Of a DNA stretch of 64,000 nt, positions 45,069 to 55,493 are shown in pieces. Made by a program: the position numbers and the translations under genes. The stretch comes from CAVTYH01 sp963773875 (GTDB taxonomy: Bacteria; Planctomycetota; Planctomycetia; Pirellulales; JADZDJ01). Location: positions 186,001 through 250,000 of the forward strand of contig CAVZCV010000009.1 of NCBI GenBank assembly GCA_963773875.1, read 5' to 3'. The notes below the pieces were generated by a model. The model saw nothing but the letters and a program-made list of their open reading frames with translations, was not told the DNA's origin and did not search any database. How positions within the stretch are numbered: position 1 is the first letter of the stretch; each line of letters begins with the position of its first letter.

Positions 45069-45463
45069 GTGCGTTTCTCCCCGAGTTGCGAATCAAGATG
45101 CCTGGGAAATTGATAAGACGAACGGAAACGCCTGCTCTTCTGCTCCCCCCCATGCCCCCGATAAATACCGCATAAAACCGAGCTTATATAGCCCGAACGG
45201 CGGGGTCAAGGAATTTTATTCGCGTTGGCAGCAAAAAGTCACGTGTCCACGGTCCACCGGCAAATTGGATCGGTGCGGTAGGAGTAGGCCACGGCATTTT
45301 GTCGAAGTGCGCCCCATTAGTGCACTGTTGCACAATCTGATTGCCATCGCCGCAGCTTAAAGCTATACTTAGGGCAGCTTTTGCGGTTTTCGGCACGGAC
45401 AATTCTTGGCCGTGCCGGCGGCTTTGGGACGGGTCGCCAGAGCGAACAGGGGGATAGCGCCGT
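45069..45463. other. 395-base divergent intergenic region with a hairpin
   Basis: Lies between the divergent PEP-CTERM gene (minus) and the sugar dehydrogenase gene (plus). CGGCACGG (45392-45399) and CCGTGCCG (45411-45418) form an 8-bp perfect stem with an 11-base loop, about 45 bases before the dehydrogenase start; it may be a regulatory hairpin in its leader. A second short dyad, TTAGTGCACTG, occurs near 45318. No ORF is supported. Confidence 0.5.
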
Positions 45464-47476
45464 ATGACCGGTGGACAGCGGCTTTCTCTACGCACTTGGG
45501 CTGCGCGGTCGCTTTATCTCTCGACCGCATTGCTGAGCGTTTCTTCAGCCCGTGCTCAGGTTACTTACCCATCGACATTTCAAATTACCGATCGCGATGC
45601 GCCGGGGCAGATCGCTGTTCGATTACAAGACTATGCGATTGCGCCGAACTCGCAGATCAGCCAGACATCCGGCGACAAAACTGCCACGCAAGTAGCGCGC
45701 ATCAACTTCATGCGACAGGATCCAACAAACGCCAATCGCTTTGTCGTGCCCGATCTGAATGGCAGTTTGTATACGCTTGATAAGACGACGAAACAGTTTT
45801 CAAGCTATATCAATTTCCCCAGCATTTTTTCAAACTTTGACAACAATGCCGGCTTCGCGGCGGGCTTGGTCACCGTTCAATTCGATCCAGGTTTTGCCGA
45901 TCCAACGAGTCCCGGGTACGGCGAATTTTATACGACGCATACTGAGGTGGCACCTGGACAGAACCCTGCAACGGCCGATTTTCGCATCGGTGTGTTGACG
46001 GAGTGGAAAGTGCCTGGTGATCCGGTGGCTAATTTCGGAAATCCAAATGCTGCACCCAGTCACCGGGAAATGCTCGAGGTCAATTACACCAGCAATGTGC
46101 ACCCCTTGGGCGATATCGCGTTCAATCCGAACGCACATCCGGGCGATGCTGATTACCGAATGATGTATGTGTCCGGCGGCGATGGAGCGGCCGGAGAGAG
46201 CGGCTCCGCCGCGACCCGAAATATGGATCAAAGACTCGACAATTATTTGGGCAAAGTTCTGCGCATCCAACCCAATCCGGTCACCGCTTTGACGCCGTAC
46301 TCCATTCCCACGGATAACCCGTACGCCTCAAGCACTTTTACCGATGCGGGCGCCAAAGGCGAAATCTGGGCATACGGCTTCCGCAACCCGCACCGGCTCT
46401 ATTTCGATCAGCCCAGCGGCAAGTTGATTGTCGACGATATCGGCCTCAATTCGTATGAGGAAGTTGACATCGTCCATAAAGGGGCAAATTACGGCTATTC
46501 GAAGATTGAAGGCAATCAAGTTCTATCCAGCAGTGGCTCGACGCAGAATCAAGTTACAAGCGCAACCTTGCCGACCACGCTGCCGGTTTGGGTCAGCAGT
46601 ACAACATCCGCTTTCAATGGCTTAACGATCCAGCCGACTTACCCGGTGGCGGAATTTAGCCATCGCGATGGCGATGCCATTACGAGCGGCTTTGTGTATC
46701 GCGGCACGAAGATTCCATCGCTCGTTGGCAAGTATGTCTTCGGCGATATTCCCAACGGCCGATTGTTCTACGTCGATTACGCGCAGCTGCTGGCACAAGA
46801 AGCAAAAAATGGCGGGTTCGGCGATCCGCTTTCCATGCCGCAAGTTCACGAAATGCAGGTAATGTACAGCGGCTCGCAAATTCGCGTGTTCGATTTAGTT
46901 CGCGATACCTTCGATTTGCGGAACGAAACGCCCAACGGGTCCACTTCATTCACCGGCATCGACGATAACGATCGATTACCTGGTGATGCGACCTCGACCG
47001 ACACCGTGGACCCATATGGCGTCGATTACCGTCAGACGGGCCAAGCCATCGGCGGTCGCGCCGATATTCGTCTGGCGATGGGACCCGATAACGAATTGTA
47101 CCTCATCAGCAAAAGCGACGGCATGATTCGGCAGTTGCTGAATGCAGGCGATTACAATGGCTTGCCAGGCGATTTTAATTTCGATGTCAAAGTCACGAAT
47201 GCCGACATCCAATCGATGCTCGATGCGTGAATTAATACGAGCGGGTACAAATCAACCCATTTGCTGGCCGATCCTGACTGGCTGGCGCTGGCCGATTTCA
47301 ACCATGACAGCGCAGTGACTGGCGCCGATATTCAAGCCTTCTTGAACTATTTGACGAGCAACGGCTCGATAATTCAGGGCGTGCCGGAACCGTCACGTGT
47401 GTTGTTGGCGTCGGTCGGACTGCTGGGTTTGGCGATCTCTCGCCGTCATTTCCGACGCAGCGCGAATTGCATGTAG
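45464..47476 (+). CDS. PQQ-type sugar dehydrogenase with dockerin-like repeats and PEP-CTERM end (internal TGA)
   Basis: A signal peptide in MTGGQRLSLRTWAARSLYL...SSARA precedes a six-bladed beta-propeller of the soluble glucose/aldose dehydrogenase (YliI/HHIP) family: YVSGGDGAAGESGSAATRN, DNYLGKVLRIQPNP, GEIWAYGFRNPHRLYFD. A dockerin-like pair of Ca-binding loops follows: DFNFDVKVTNADIQ and DFNHDSAVTGADIQ. Then VPEPSRVLLASVGLLGLAISRRH is a PEP-CTERM signal. TGA 47228-47230 stops the frame between the two loops, but the same frame stays open to 47476, so I list the whole span. The nonsense codon is a single substitution or a base error; otherwise the gene is intact. A convergent overlap of 31 bases exists with the next gene. 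Confidence 0.75.
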
Positions 47477-49197
47477 TGCACACCGGTGTCGTCGTCGGTC
47501 ATCATCGCGCCCTCTGGAGCCAGATACCGCGCGATGACTTCCCAAGGTGGCAGCGGGTTCTTTTCCAGTCCTTGATTTAGTGCGCCGAGCACCTGATTGC
47601 CGGCGGACCGATCGCGCAGCGTGCTGCGTGTTGTATCGGAAGTCGCCAGATCGTACATGTATTTCCAGCTCTGATCGGGCCGCGTAAAGCTAAGCAGTCC
47701 CGGTTTTGCACCCCCTGGCTGGCGAGCAATTTTGCTGGCAATCAGTTTGTAGTCGAGCGCAACCGCGAGATTATCAGATTCATCTCGGCGCGAAAGAATG
47801 TGCTCCATCACGGCGGGGCGGTCGCTGATCAAAACGCAATCGTCGAGCATGGCGAAACAGGGCTGCGGGCGAGGATCGTCGGCCGGCCGATCGCCGGCCA
47901 TTTTGTAGTAGGCCGTTCCGGAAAACGATTTCTTCTCCACGCTGCCGCTGAACTTGGTAACGATCTTATCGAATGTTTCGCGGAACGCTTTCGGATCGAT
48001 CAACTGCACGCCAGCGAGTGTTTGCCCGCCGACGCCCAGTTTCACCGGCCGCTGAAACCAGGAAGTGTGCACGAAGCGGCCAGTAAGTTGCGGCAACAAA
48101 TCGTGCTCGAAATCGACACCGAGCATGCGCATGGCCCAATCGTTGATGCGCGCGGCAGTCGTGCCTTGCCCACTAAATGAATCGCCCAATTTTGTGCCGC
48201 GATCGAACGTTTGCTGTAAATCCCAGTGCAGTGTCATGTAACTGGCCACGTCGCTGGGAATCCAAACAGGCGGCAAATCATCGCCAGAGCCAAGCGCGAT
48301 TAAATCGAGCACGCCAGATCGGGGACTATCCAGTAACAGGTGCGCATTGGTAATGCCGTCGAAATCTTCCGTGGCCAAGACGACGCTTGCTCCGGCGGCT
48401 TTCAGTCCATCGAGCCCCAGTGCAGGCAAGAACGCCAGCATAATTTGCGCGCCTGGGTTGCCTACCGAAGTGGCCTTCACAATGCCAATAGGATCGACGT
48501 ACGCGGTGATTTGTGGTTCTTCGCCCTTCGTGCCACGGCAACGATCCATGACCGCGGTGAATTTGGAATTCTCGGCGAGACAGTCGTCGCTGCCCTGGGT
48601 CCAGCGCTCGATAATTTGTTTGGCCAGCTCGGTGTTGGCGCAGACCACCATGGTGTTGTCGCGTTCGAAGAGTACCCAGGAAGTGTTGGCGTTTCCGTAA
48701 TCGAACAATGAAACTGGCACGCCGCCAATGGTATCGGCCCGCACGGTATAGCCGGCATCTTCGAACGCGCCGCGGATTTTATCAGCGAGCTTGCGAGCGG
48801 CGATAATGCTATCGCCACAATCCGCCAGCGCCACGATATCCAAGCCATTGGGATCCGGCGCGTTCAAATTGCGCGGCAGAAGGGCGAATGTAATTTCGCC
48901 CTGCGGCAATTTCGCGAGCTCCTGGATCGATAGGCCTGTACGTTCTTTGATTTGGCTTATCGTATTGTTGGCCGCATCGATCATTCCCGCGACGAAGGGC
49001 CGAATTTGTGGATCAGCGAACATTCGCCCGAGGTTCGTCTGCTGAAACGAATCGACGAGTTGCGGCACGCTCGCCACGCTGACGTACACGAGCGTGGTTT
49101 TGGGCAGTAGCCGTGTCGCTGGCACAGGGGCCGCGAATACGGTGAGCGGAATTGTTAGTGCCAGCGTGACAACGAGGGTGGCGAGCTTTTTATGCAT
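47446..49197 (-). CDS. Large secreted protein of unknown function
   Basis: 583 residues. Signal peptide MHKKLATLVVTLALTIPLTVFA, then AAPVPATRLLPKTTLVYVSVASVPQLVDSFQQTNLGRMF, with a DUF3352-like pattern (predicted lipid-bound or secreted beta-rich protein; identification uncertain). A repeated motif, FVAGMIDAANNTISQ, and several Asp-rich loops (ESDNLAVALDYKLIASK) are visible. The C-terminus ends VHYMQFALRRK. Clear start, no frameshift. No neighbour suggests a function; it is divergent from gspD across a 360-base gap. Confidence 0.65.
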   Translation of the reverse strand: MHKKLATLVVTLALTIPLTVFAAPVPATRLLPKTTLVYVSVASVPQLVDSFQQTNLGRMFADPQIRPFVAGMIDAANNTISQIKERTGLSIQELAKLPQGEITFALLPRNLNAPDPNGLDIVALADCGDSIIAARKLADKIRGAFEDAGYTVRADTIGGVPVSLFDYGNANTSWVLFERDNTMVVCANTELAKQIIERWTQGSDDCLAENSKFTAVMDRCRGTKGEEPQITAYVDPIGIVKATSVGNPGAQIMLAFLPALGLDGLKAAGASVVLATEDFDGITNAHLLLDSPRSGVLDLIALGSGDDLPPVWIPSDVASYMTLHWDLQQTFDRGTKLGDSFSGQGTTAARINDWAMRMLGVDFEHDLLPQLTGRFVHTSWFQRPVKLGVGGQTLAGVQLIDPKAFRETFDKIVTKFSGSVEKKSFSGTAYYKMAGDRPADDPRPQPCFAMLDDCVLISDRPAVMEHILSRRDESDNLAVALDYKLIASKIARQPGGAKPGLLSFTRPDQSWKYMYDLATSDTTRSTLRDRSAGNQVLGALNQGLEKNPLPPWEVIARYLAPEGAMMTDDDTGVHYMQFALRRK

Positions 49198-49557
49198 AAA
49201 TAATCCGCCGGTTCAAAGGATCCCGCTCGGTAATAATTCGCCCCTGCGGTGTTCAAATTGGGGCGAATCTCAAAAAGACCTAAGTGCGTTTGCCGCATTG
49301 TACCCTCCGGGGCATGTGCATGTTTCGCGAAATGAGAAGGGCCCTGACCTTCGTCATATTGCCTGAATTAACAGTATCAGCCGGCAAGATCAGCGCTTCT
49401 TACGTTATTTGACGTTTTATGTGGAGAAGTGGGGGAGATATTCCGATTATTCTGCCTGCGCAGAGATTGCGGGCCGCTTCCGGGCGATTTGGGGGCCAGC
49501 TGCTGCGGGTGGTTTAAACACAGGTTGCAAACCGGAAGAAGAGATCGTTTTCCAAGC
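49198..49557. other. 360-base divergent gap with a 9-bp hairpin
   Basis: ATTCGCCCC (49236-49244) and GGGGCGAAT (49260-49268) form a 9-bp perfect stem with a 15-base loop, about 40 bases upstream of the minus-strand gene at 47446-49197. It lies in the probable leader of that gene; no T-run follows on either strand. The rest of the gap, including the region before gspD, shows no ORF or clear promoter. Confidence 0.5.
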
Positions 49558-52500
49558 ATGACTACTATCCTAAAGACGCGTCGGTGGACCGGCCTTTTGG
49601 CGGCAGCAGCCATGGTTGCAGCCAGCGGGCAGGCGATGGCTCAAAACGCGGGGCCCGGCGTCCAAATGCCCCAGCGGCCGCAGGTGCTGACAACGGAACT
49701 GTAAGAGCGTATTCAGTTCCGGCAGCGCAGATGGATGCCGTTCTGAAAAGGCTCAACGAGCGCTTTCCCGCCAATTCCGGCGTGCGATTTATCCAGGATT
49801 CTCGCACCTCACAGATTTTGGCCTACGGCCCCGCAGCGGTGCAGCAGCAGATTGTGCAGGTCGTGCAAGCCAGCGGCGGTGGGGCCGTTGCTGGCTTAGC
49901 CGCTAACGCAACTGCAGGTGCAGCGGCCGATGTTGGGGCAGCACCACGCGGTCCGAAGGTTGTGCCGTTGCGCCACTTGGGATGGCGAGAATTCGAAGGC
50001 CAGCTCACTGCAATTTTTGGCAAAACTCTGCCGGTGACCCTTGAACATGGTGGCGATTGGGCGCGCTACTCGCTCGATACGCGCGGCGGCCGTGTGAATT
50101 TGATTGTCGATCGCAAGGCCGGCCAGGTCGCGCTGGAAGGTCCGGTGCGATTGGCCGATGCCTGGGCGCGGGTCATCGAATCGATCGACGAACATCCGCG
50201 GCAAGCCAATGACGATACGCGCGTTGTGCCGCTTGGCGCCGCAAAGACAGCGGATGTTGTAAAAGCACTGTCGGTCTTTCGCAATGCCGCGGCCACGACA
50301 AATACCGAAGCCACGGGCACTGCTGCGGCCGATCAAACGCCCAGTGGCGGAATGATCAATATGATCTTCCAGCCACGGACGGGTGATGCAAATTCCACTC
50401 AGTTGGCGCAGTGCCCGGCACAGTCGCGCAGGCGCAAGGCAACAATCCTGATGAACAGCAACAGCAAGATCAAAATGCTCAGAATGCTCCGCCGGCGCAA
50501 CCGCCAAGCAATGAAGCGGAGGGCAGCGAACTCATTGGGCCAGTGCAAATCGAGTTTCTGGAAGGACTCGATGTGATTGTCATTCGCGGCAATCCGCGCG
50601 ATGTCGCCAAGGTGCAAGCCATCATCAAGCAAATTGAGGAACTCAGCACCGTTACTCAGCCTAAGATCGAAATCTATCCGCTCAAGTTCGTCAGCGGCAG
50701 TTCGCTGGCCACATTGGTTTCGACAATCTACGCTCAGACCCTGCAGACTCGTCAGGGGGCGGTCAGCGTCACGCCGCTCGTAAGGCCCAATGCATTACTA
50801 TTAATTGGCCGCCCTGAGGCGGTGTCGGCAATGATCGGGTTGATTCAGAAATTAGATCAGCCACTGAATCCGGCATCGCTATTCCAGGTTTTTCCGCTAA
50901 AGCATGCGTCTGCCGCCGCAGCCGCACAAACGATTACTCAGTTCCTGAACGGTCGGGGACTCGGCGGTTTAAACGGAACGGCATCGGTGGTATCCGATTA
51001 TCGAAGCAACTCGCTGATTGTGCAGGCGAGTCCGCGAGACCTTCAAGAAATTGAGTCACTGATCAAGAAGATCGATACTGCGACAACTCCCGCCGAAAGC
51101 CAGCTGCGAATTTTCCCATTGCGTAATTCTGTAGCGGACGAACTCGCGCAGATTCTGCAAAATGCTTTGAGCGGACAAGCGACTCGCCAGCAAGCGGGAC
51201 AGGCTGGACAAGGCGCGAATCAAGGGGCGGGAGGTGCCGGTGGATTTGGTCCCGGTGGCGGTGCCGGTGGATTTGGTGCTGGTGGCCAAGGCGGATTTGG
51301 AGCAGGTGGCGCTGGCGGATTCGGAGGCGCCCAACCCGTCGGTGGAGCGGCAACACTTCAAGGAGCGACTGGTGGAGCTGCCGGCGGTGCACAAGCACAA
51401 GCAAACTTGCAGCAGGCTTCTCGTCGACTCGTGCTGATGACATTCGACGGCACCATTCGCGAAGGCATCCGCAGCGGTCTATTGACCGACGTACGCATCA
51501 CCGCCGATGCGCGTGCCAACACGCTACTCGTTACAGCTCCGGCGGAGAGCATGGACTTGATCGCCGCGCTGATTGATCAGCTCGATCGCGTGCCCACTGC
51601 GGAATCGCAAATCAAAGTGTTCTCGATCGTCAATGGCGATGCCACGACGCTCGTGCAAATGCTGCAAACATTGTTTGGCCAGCAACGCGTCATCACGGCC
51701 GGCGGCGGCGGTGGCGCGAATGCGGGCGCCGGCGGCGCAATCCAAGTGGAAGATATTCTGGTGCCGGTGCGATTCTCTGTCGATCAGCGCACCAACAGCA
51801 TCATTGCCAGCGGGTCATCGAAGGATCTGGCGGTGGTGGAAGCCATCTTGCTGAAGCTCGACGAAAACGACGTCCGCTCGCGCAAGAACATGATTTATCG
51901 GCTGAAGAATGTGCCGGCTGCAAACGTCGCCACCGAGCTTACGCAGTTCCTCACGCAAGTGCGAACCTTGCAGCAACAGTTGGAACCCGGCGGATCCGCG
52001 AACCCATTCGAACAAATTGAACGCGAAGTGGTCGTGGTGGCCGAAGCAGTCAGCAATAGCTTAATTGTGAGCGCCACACCGCGGTACTTCGACGAAATGG
52101 CGAAAATTATCGAGCAGATCGATCGCCGCCCGCCAATGGTCATGATTCAAGTGCTCATTGCGGAAGTGACGCTAAACAACACCGACGAATTCGGCGTTGA
52201 GCTGGGCCTACAAAACTCCGTGTTGTTCGATCGCAGCCTCTCAGGTGCGCAAAACTTCGTAGTGCGAAACGTTACGACTACATTGCCAAACGGCACGCAG
52301 ACGACTACCCAGCAGGTATTCGGGGCCGACAACAACCCTGGCTTTAATTTCAACAATCAGCCGCTGGGCAACAGTGCGAGCGATAAGGCATTGGCACGAC
52401 CCGACTTGGTCGGCGGCCAAGGCTTGACCAATTTCGCCCTGGGACGCGTGAACAACACTTTGGGCTACGGCGGATTGGTGCTTTCGGCGAGCAGCGAAGG

Positions 52501-53350
52501 CGTGAGCGCGTTGTTGCGGGCTTTGTCGGAATGTCGCCGACTTGATGTGCTCAGCCGGCCGCAAATTATGACAATGGACAACAACCCGGCGTTCTTGCAA
52601 GTTGGCCAACAAGTGCCTCGCGTAACGGCCTCGAACATTACGACAGCCGGCACCATCAATACGACTACGCTCGACAACGTGGGCATTATTCTGCGTGTGA
52701 ACCCGCGTGTGAGCCCCGACGACGTGATTGTGATGCAAGTCGATGCGGAAAAATCGGAACTCGGGCCGATCGATTCCGGCGTGCCGATTTCAATCGCCAC
52801 GAACGGCACCGTGCTGCGTTCGCCCATTTACAACACAACGCTTGCTCAAACGACCATTCAAGCCGTGGAAGGCCAAACGGCAGTGCTCGCCGGGCTCATT
52901 ACGAGCCGCAAAGAGCAGACACATCGCCGAGTGCCATACCTATCGAATATTCCGATTCTGGGCAACTTGTTCCGCTACGACCTTGTAGCACAACAGCGAA
53001 CCGAGCTCTTGATTGTGCTGACGCCCCACATTGTTCGCAGCGAGGACGATGCGGATAAGGTCAAACAAGCCGAAGCAGCACGCATGAGTTGGTGCCTGGG
53101 CGATGTTATCAAAATCAATGGACCATCCGGACTGCGGAACCGCAACTCCGAGTATAGCGATGGGGAAACCAACGTCATCTATCCGGAAATAAATCCAGAT
53201 GGATCGCCGAAGCCCGTCGGATACATGCCAAGCGGTACGCCAGAAGAAATTGCGACACCCTCCGGCGGACGTTCAGGCGTGGTTCCTCCGCAACCGACGC
53301 CAGCCAAGCCGCCGCCAGTGCCGACGCCGCCTATGTCGCGAACTCAATAA
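49558..53350 (+). CDS. gspD: Type II secretion system secretin GspD (two frameshifts)
   Basis: About 1,264 residues after repair. The signal peptide TTILKTRRWTGLLAAAAMVA starts at ATG 49558. One lost base near 49680 moves to GADNGTVRAYSVPAAQMDAVLKRL, and a second shift near 50403 moves to the frame of 50411-53350. N-domains alternate with NALLLIGRPEAVSAMIGLI, SNSLIVQASPRDLQEIESLI and similar KH-like repeats. A Gly/Ala-rich insert of about 60 residues lies at 51220-51400, a second at 51700-51735. The secretin core is present (RRPPMVMIQVLIAEVTL, QQVPRVTASNITTAG, PYLSNIPILGNLFRY, LLIVLTPHIV). The rest of the T2SS operon lies downstream on the other strand. Confidence 0.9.
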
Positions 53351-53425
53351 CCATTTTTTTCCAGGCTGGTCATCTAGTATCGCTCTCACACCCAATCCAT
53401 CGCTCCTTTCGATCGAAGAAAAGTC

Positions 53426-54685
53426 ATGATCGCATTGTCTCGATTTCTATCGCGCAGGATCTCGCTGCTACCGGCGGCGCTACTAGTTGCCTTCAGCGGA
53501 TGCTCGCAGTTTGATTTGAAAGACAACATCCCTTGGGGCACGGGCAAGGACGGCAAGTTCGATTCACCGATGCAAGTGGTCCCCTTCTGGACCACAGGCG
53601 TGCAAAACCAGGGCGATAAGGGCGGCCTGCGCGGAATTGGTGGCCGGCTGTACTTCTACGGCAAAAGCCCCAATAAGCCGGTCAAGGTGAAGGGCTCGCT
53701 CGTGATTTATGCGTTCGACGAAAAGGGACGCGATCTCAAGAATATGGTGCCCGATCGGAAATACGTTTTCTTGGCTGAACAATTTCAAAACAAACTGAGC
53801 AAGACCGATCTGGGGCCTTCGTACAGCATTTGGCTGCCGTGGGATGAAGTGGGCGGGCCAGAAAAACAAATCAGCTTGATCGTCCGCTTCACCACGGAAA
53901 AAGGCGAGATGCTCACGAGCGAGCAAATCAAAGTCCGTTTGCCGGGAGCTGCATCCGAGTCACAAGGCACGGCGAACAGCACGACCGCAGCCAATCAAGC
54001 ACCCGATCCGGCGAAGATTGCCTTCGGCAATTTGGCATCGCAATTCGCGGTTCGACCGGCGCTGGCAACGGTCCCCATTCAGGAAACGTCGTCGGCAATA
54101 AATCCGAGCGGCAATACCAGCGGAGTCATTCCAGCTGCTGCCAGCATGCCGGTTCCTGGCACGACGACAACCGTCAGCACCGCGCCGTCGGCCGGAGGTG
54201 TCGGCGATGTGCAAGTGCGACAAATGTCGGTCACGACTATCCCTATTACCACCTCACCCCAAACGCACCTCTCTCAGCCAGCAATTCAACCCACCGTGTC
54301 TTCTCAGCCAGGATTCAACGATTCCGTGGGTTCGCCGCTACGTGCCGAAATGATCGCGGCGGGCGCGGTACCCTCGATGAGTTTGGCCAACACACGCCAG
54401 CAACTCATTGGCGCCGTCCCTAATCTAGGTGCTCAAGCTGCGGCTAACGGTTCGTTGGGGCAGACAACGATGGCGCCTGCGAACTCGAGCTTGATGAACC
54501 CGGGCTTGACGAGTCCGAGCTTTCCGACGTCGAGCCCGTCGCCGGGCGCTGGCGTAGCTGAAGTTCGTTCTGAACTTGAGAAATCCCGGGCTCTAGGAGG
54601 GCGAATCGCTCGGCTAGAGAACGTTCGTGCTCCGATGCAACCGTCCCTCGCAGCACAGCCGTCCTTCCCTCCATCTGCACCGTGA
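53426..54685 (+). CDS. Lipoprotein of unknown function downstream of gspD
   Basis: 419 residues, beginning MIALSRFLSRRISLLPAALL and lipobox AFSGC (Cys27). A compact N-terminal region (WGTGKDGKFDSPMQVVPFWTTGVQNQ, LYFYGKSPNKPVKVKGSLVIYAFDEKGRDL) is followed by a Ser/Thr/Ala/Pro-rich, probably disordered second half. The last 80 codons overlap the convergent BON-domain gene antisense by 242 bases, which is unusual; a lost base after about 54420 could have extended this frame. It lies 75 bases after gspD and may be a pilotin-like or T2SS accessory protein, but this is only positional. Confidence 0.6.
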   Translation: MIALSRFLSRRISLLPAALLVAFSGCSQFDLKDNIPWGTGKDGKFDSPMQVVPFWTTGVQNQGDKGGLRGIGGRLYFYGKSPNKPVKVKGSLVIYAFDEKGRDLKNMVPDRKYVFLAEQFQNKLSKTDLGPSYSIWLPWDEVGGPEKQISLIVRFTTEKGEMLTSEQIKVRLPGAASESQGTANSTTAANQAPDPAKIAFGNLASQFAVRPALATVPIQETSSAINPSGNTSGVIPAAASMPVPGTTTTVSTAPSAGGVGDVQVRQMSVTTIPITTSPQTHLSQPAIQPTVSSQPGFNDSVGSPLRAEMIAAGAVPSMSLANTRQQLIGAVPNLGAQAAANGSLGQTTMAPANSSLMNPGLTSPSFPTSSPSPGAGVAEVRSELEKSRALGGRIARLENVRAPMQPSLAAQPSFPPSAP

Positions 54686-55385
54686 TGGGGCCGAGTGCGG
54701 ATATCGACTTAGAGCGAGTAAGCTCATTGGCCAGCTTCGTAGCGACCTTCGCGACTGGCAGCGCCTGGTAATTAAAATCGACGTTGTAAGTCGTCTGCAC
54801 TGCCATGCCACTGCGTGAATTGGTTGCGCGGCCATTATTATTCTGGCCGCCGAGATTTTGATTCATGTTATTGCGGCGATTATTCTGGCCACCGAAGCCA
54901 TTCATGCCGCCGCCAAAGTTCTGGCCACCGAGACCATTCATTCCGTTCATGCCGCCGCGGCCGTTGACCAGGTTCTGATTGAAGCCGCCGATGAAGCTGC
55001 CGATGGCACTGGGGTCGGCGCCGACAAAGCTTTGAGCCGTGAACGCGGCGCCGGTTCCTGAGCCAATTGATTGCAGATTATTAAAGCCCGTGCTTTGGCC
55101 CATTCCGAAGTTTGCGCCCATGCCATTTTGGCCACCCGCGCCACCAACATTGCCCAACGTGCGGTTTCCAAACGCGCCGGTGCTGGAAGAAGTGTTCAAT
55201 CCGCTTCCTCCCCCACCAAAACTACTTCCGCCGCCACCAGAGCTGCTTGCACCCATCCCGCCACCGGCGCCGCCGAATCCGCCCCCCTGTTGGCCGCCGT
55301 ATTGTGCCCATGCGCTACTGGCAACCAGGACCAGGAGCGATGTGATTGATGCAATCATCGCCGCACGAAAGTGGAATCGGCCCAT
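54444..55385 (-). CDS. Secreted Gly/Asn-rich BON-domain protein
   Basis: 313 residues from ATG 55383-55385 (MGRFHFRAAMIASITSLLVL), with AAGGAG 6 bases upstream; an earlier ATG at 55398-55400 is less well placed. Signal peptide, then about 150 residues of Gly/Ser/Asn/Gln-rich low-complexity (GGGSSFGGGGSGLNTSSS, MNGMNGLGGQNFGGGMNGFG), then a BON domain: KVATKLANELTRSKSISALGPITVQMEGRTAVLRGTV followed by EHERSLAERFALLEPGISQVQNEL. A Ser-rich tail ends the protein. It follows gspM on the minus strand and overlaps the end of the lipoprotein gene. BON domains bind membrane or pole partners; a T2SS-associated role is inferred. Confidence 0.75.
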   Translation of the reverse strand: MGRFHFRAAMIASITSLLVLVASSAWAQYGGQQGGGFGGAGGGMGASSSGGGGSSFGGGGSGLNTSSSTGAFGNRTLGNVGGAGGQNGMGANFGMGQSTGFNNLQSIGSGTGAAFTAQSFVGADPSAIGSFIGGFNQNLVNGRGGMNGMNGLGGQNFGGGMNGFGGQNNRRNNMNQNLGGQNNNGRATNSRSGMAVQTTYNVDFNYQALPVAKVATKLANELTRSKSISALGPITVQMEGRTAVLRGTVASEHERSLAERFALLEPGISQVQNELQLRQRPATGSTSESSDSSSPGSSSSSSQAPSLSAPTNR

Positions 55386-55493
55386 GTTATTCTCCTTCAT
55401 CCGTCTTTCATCCGCCCGGTGTGCTTAGCGTCATTAGCCATTCGACCTTGCCCGGCCCCGTTTGCCAAGAGGCGCATGGTGCAAGCTGCAAAA

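Noticed and set aside
47228..47230. Selenocysteine or stop-codon readthrough at TGA in the sugar dehydrogenase gene
   Set aside because: The site is between two Ca-binding loops, not at a catalytic redox site, and no selenocysteine genes or SECIS-like structure are visible; a substitution is simpler.
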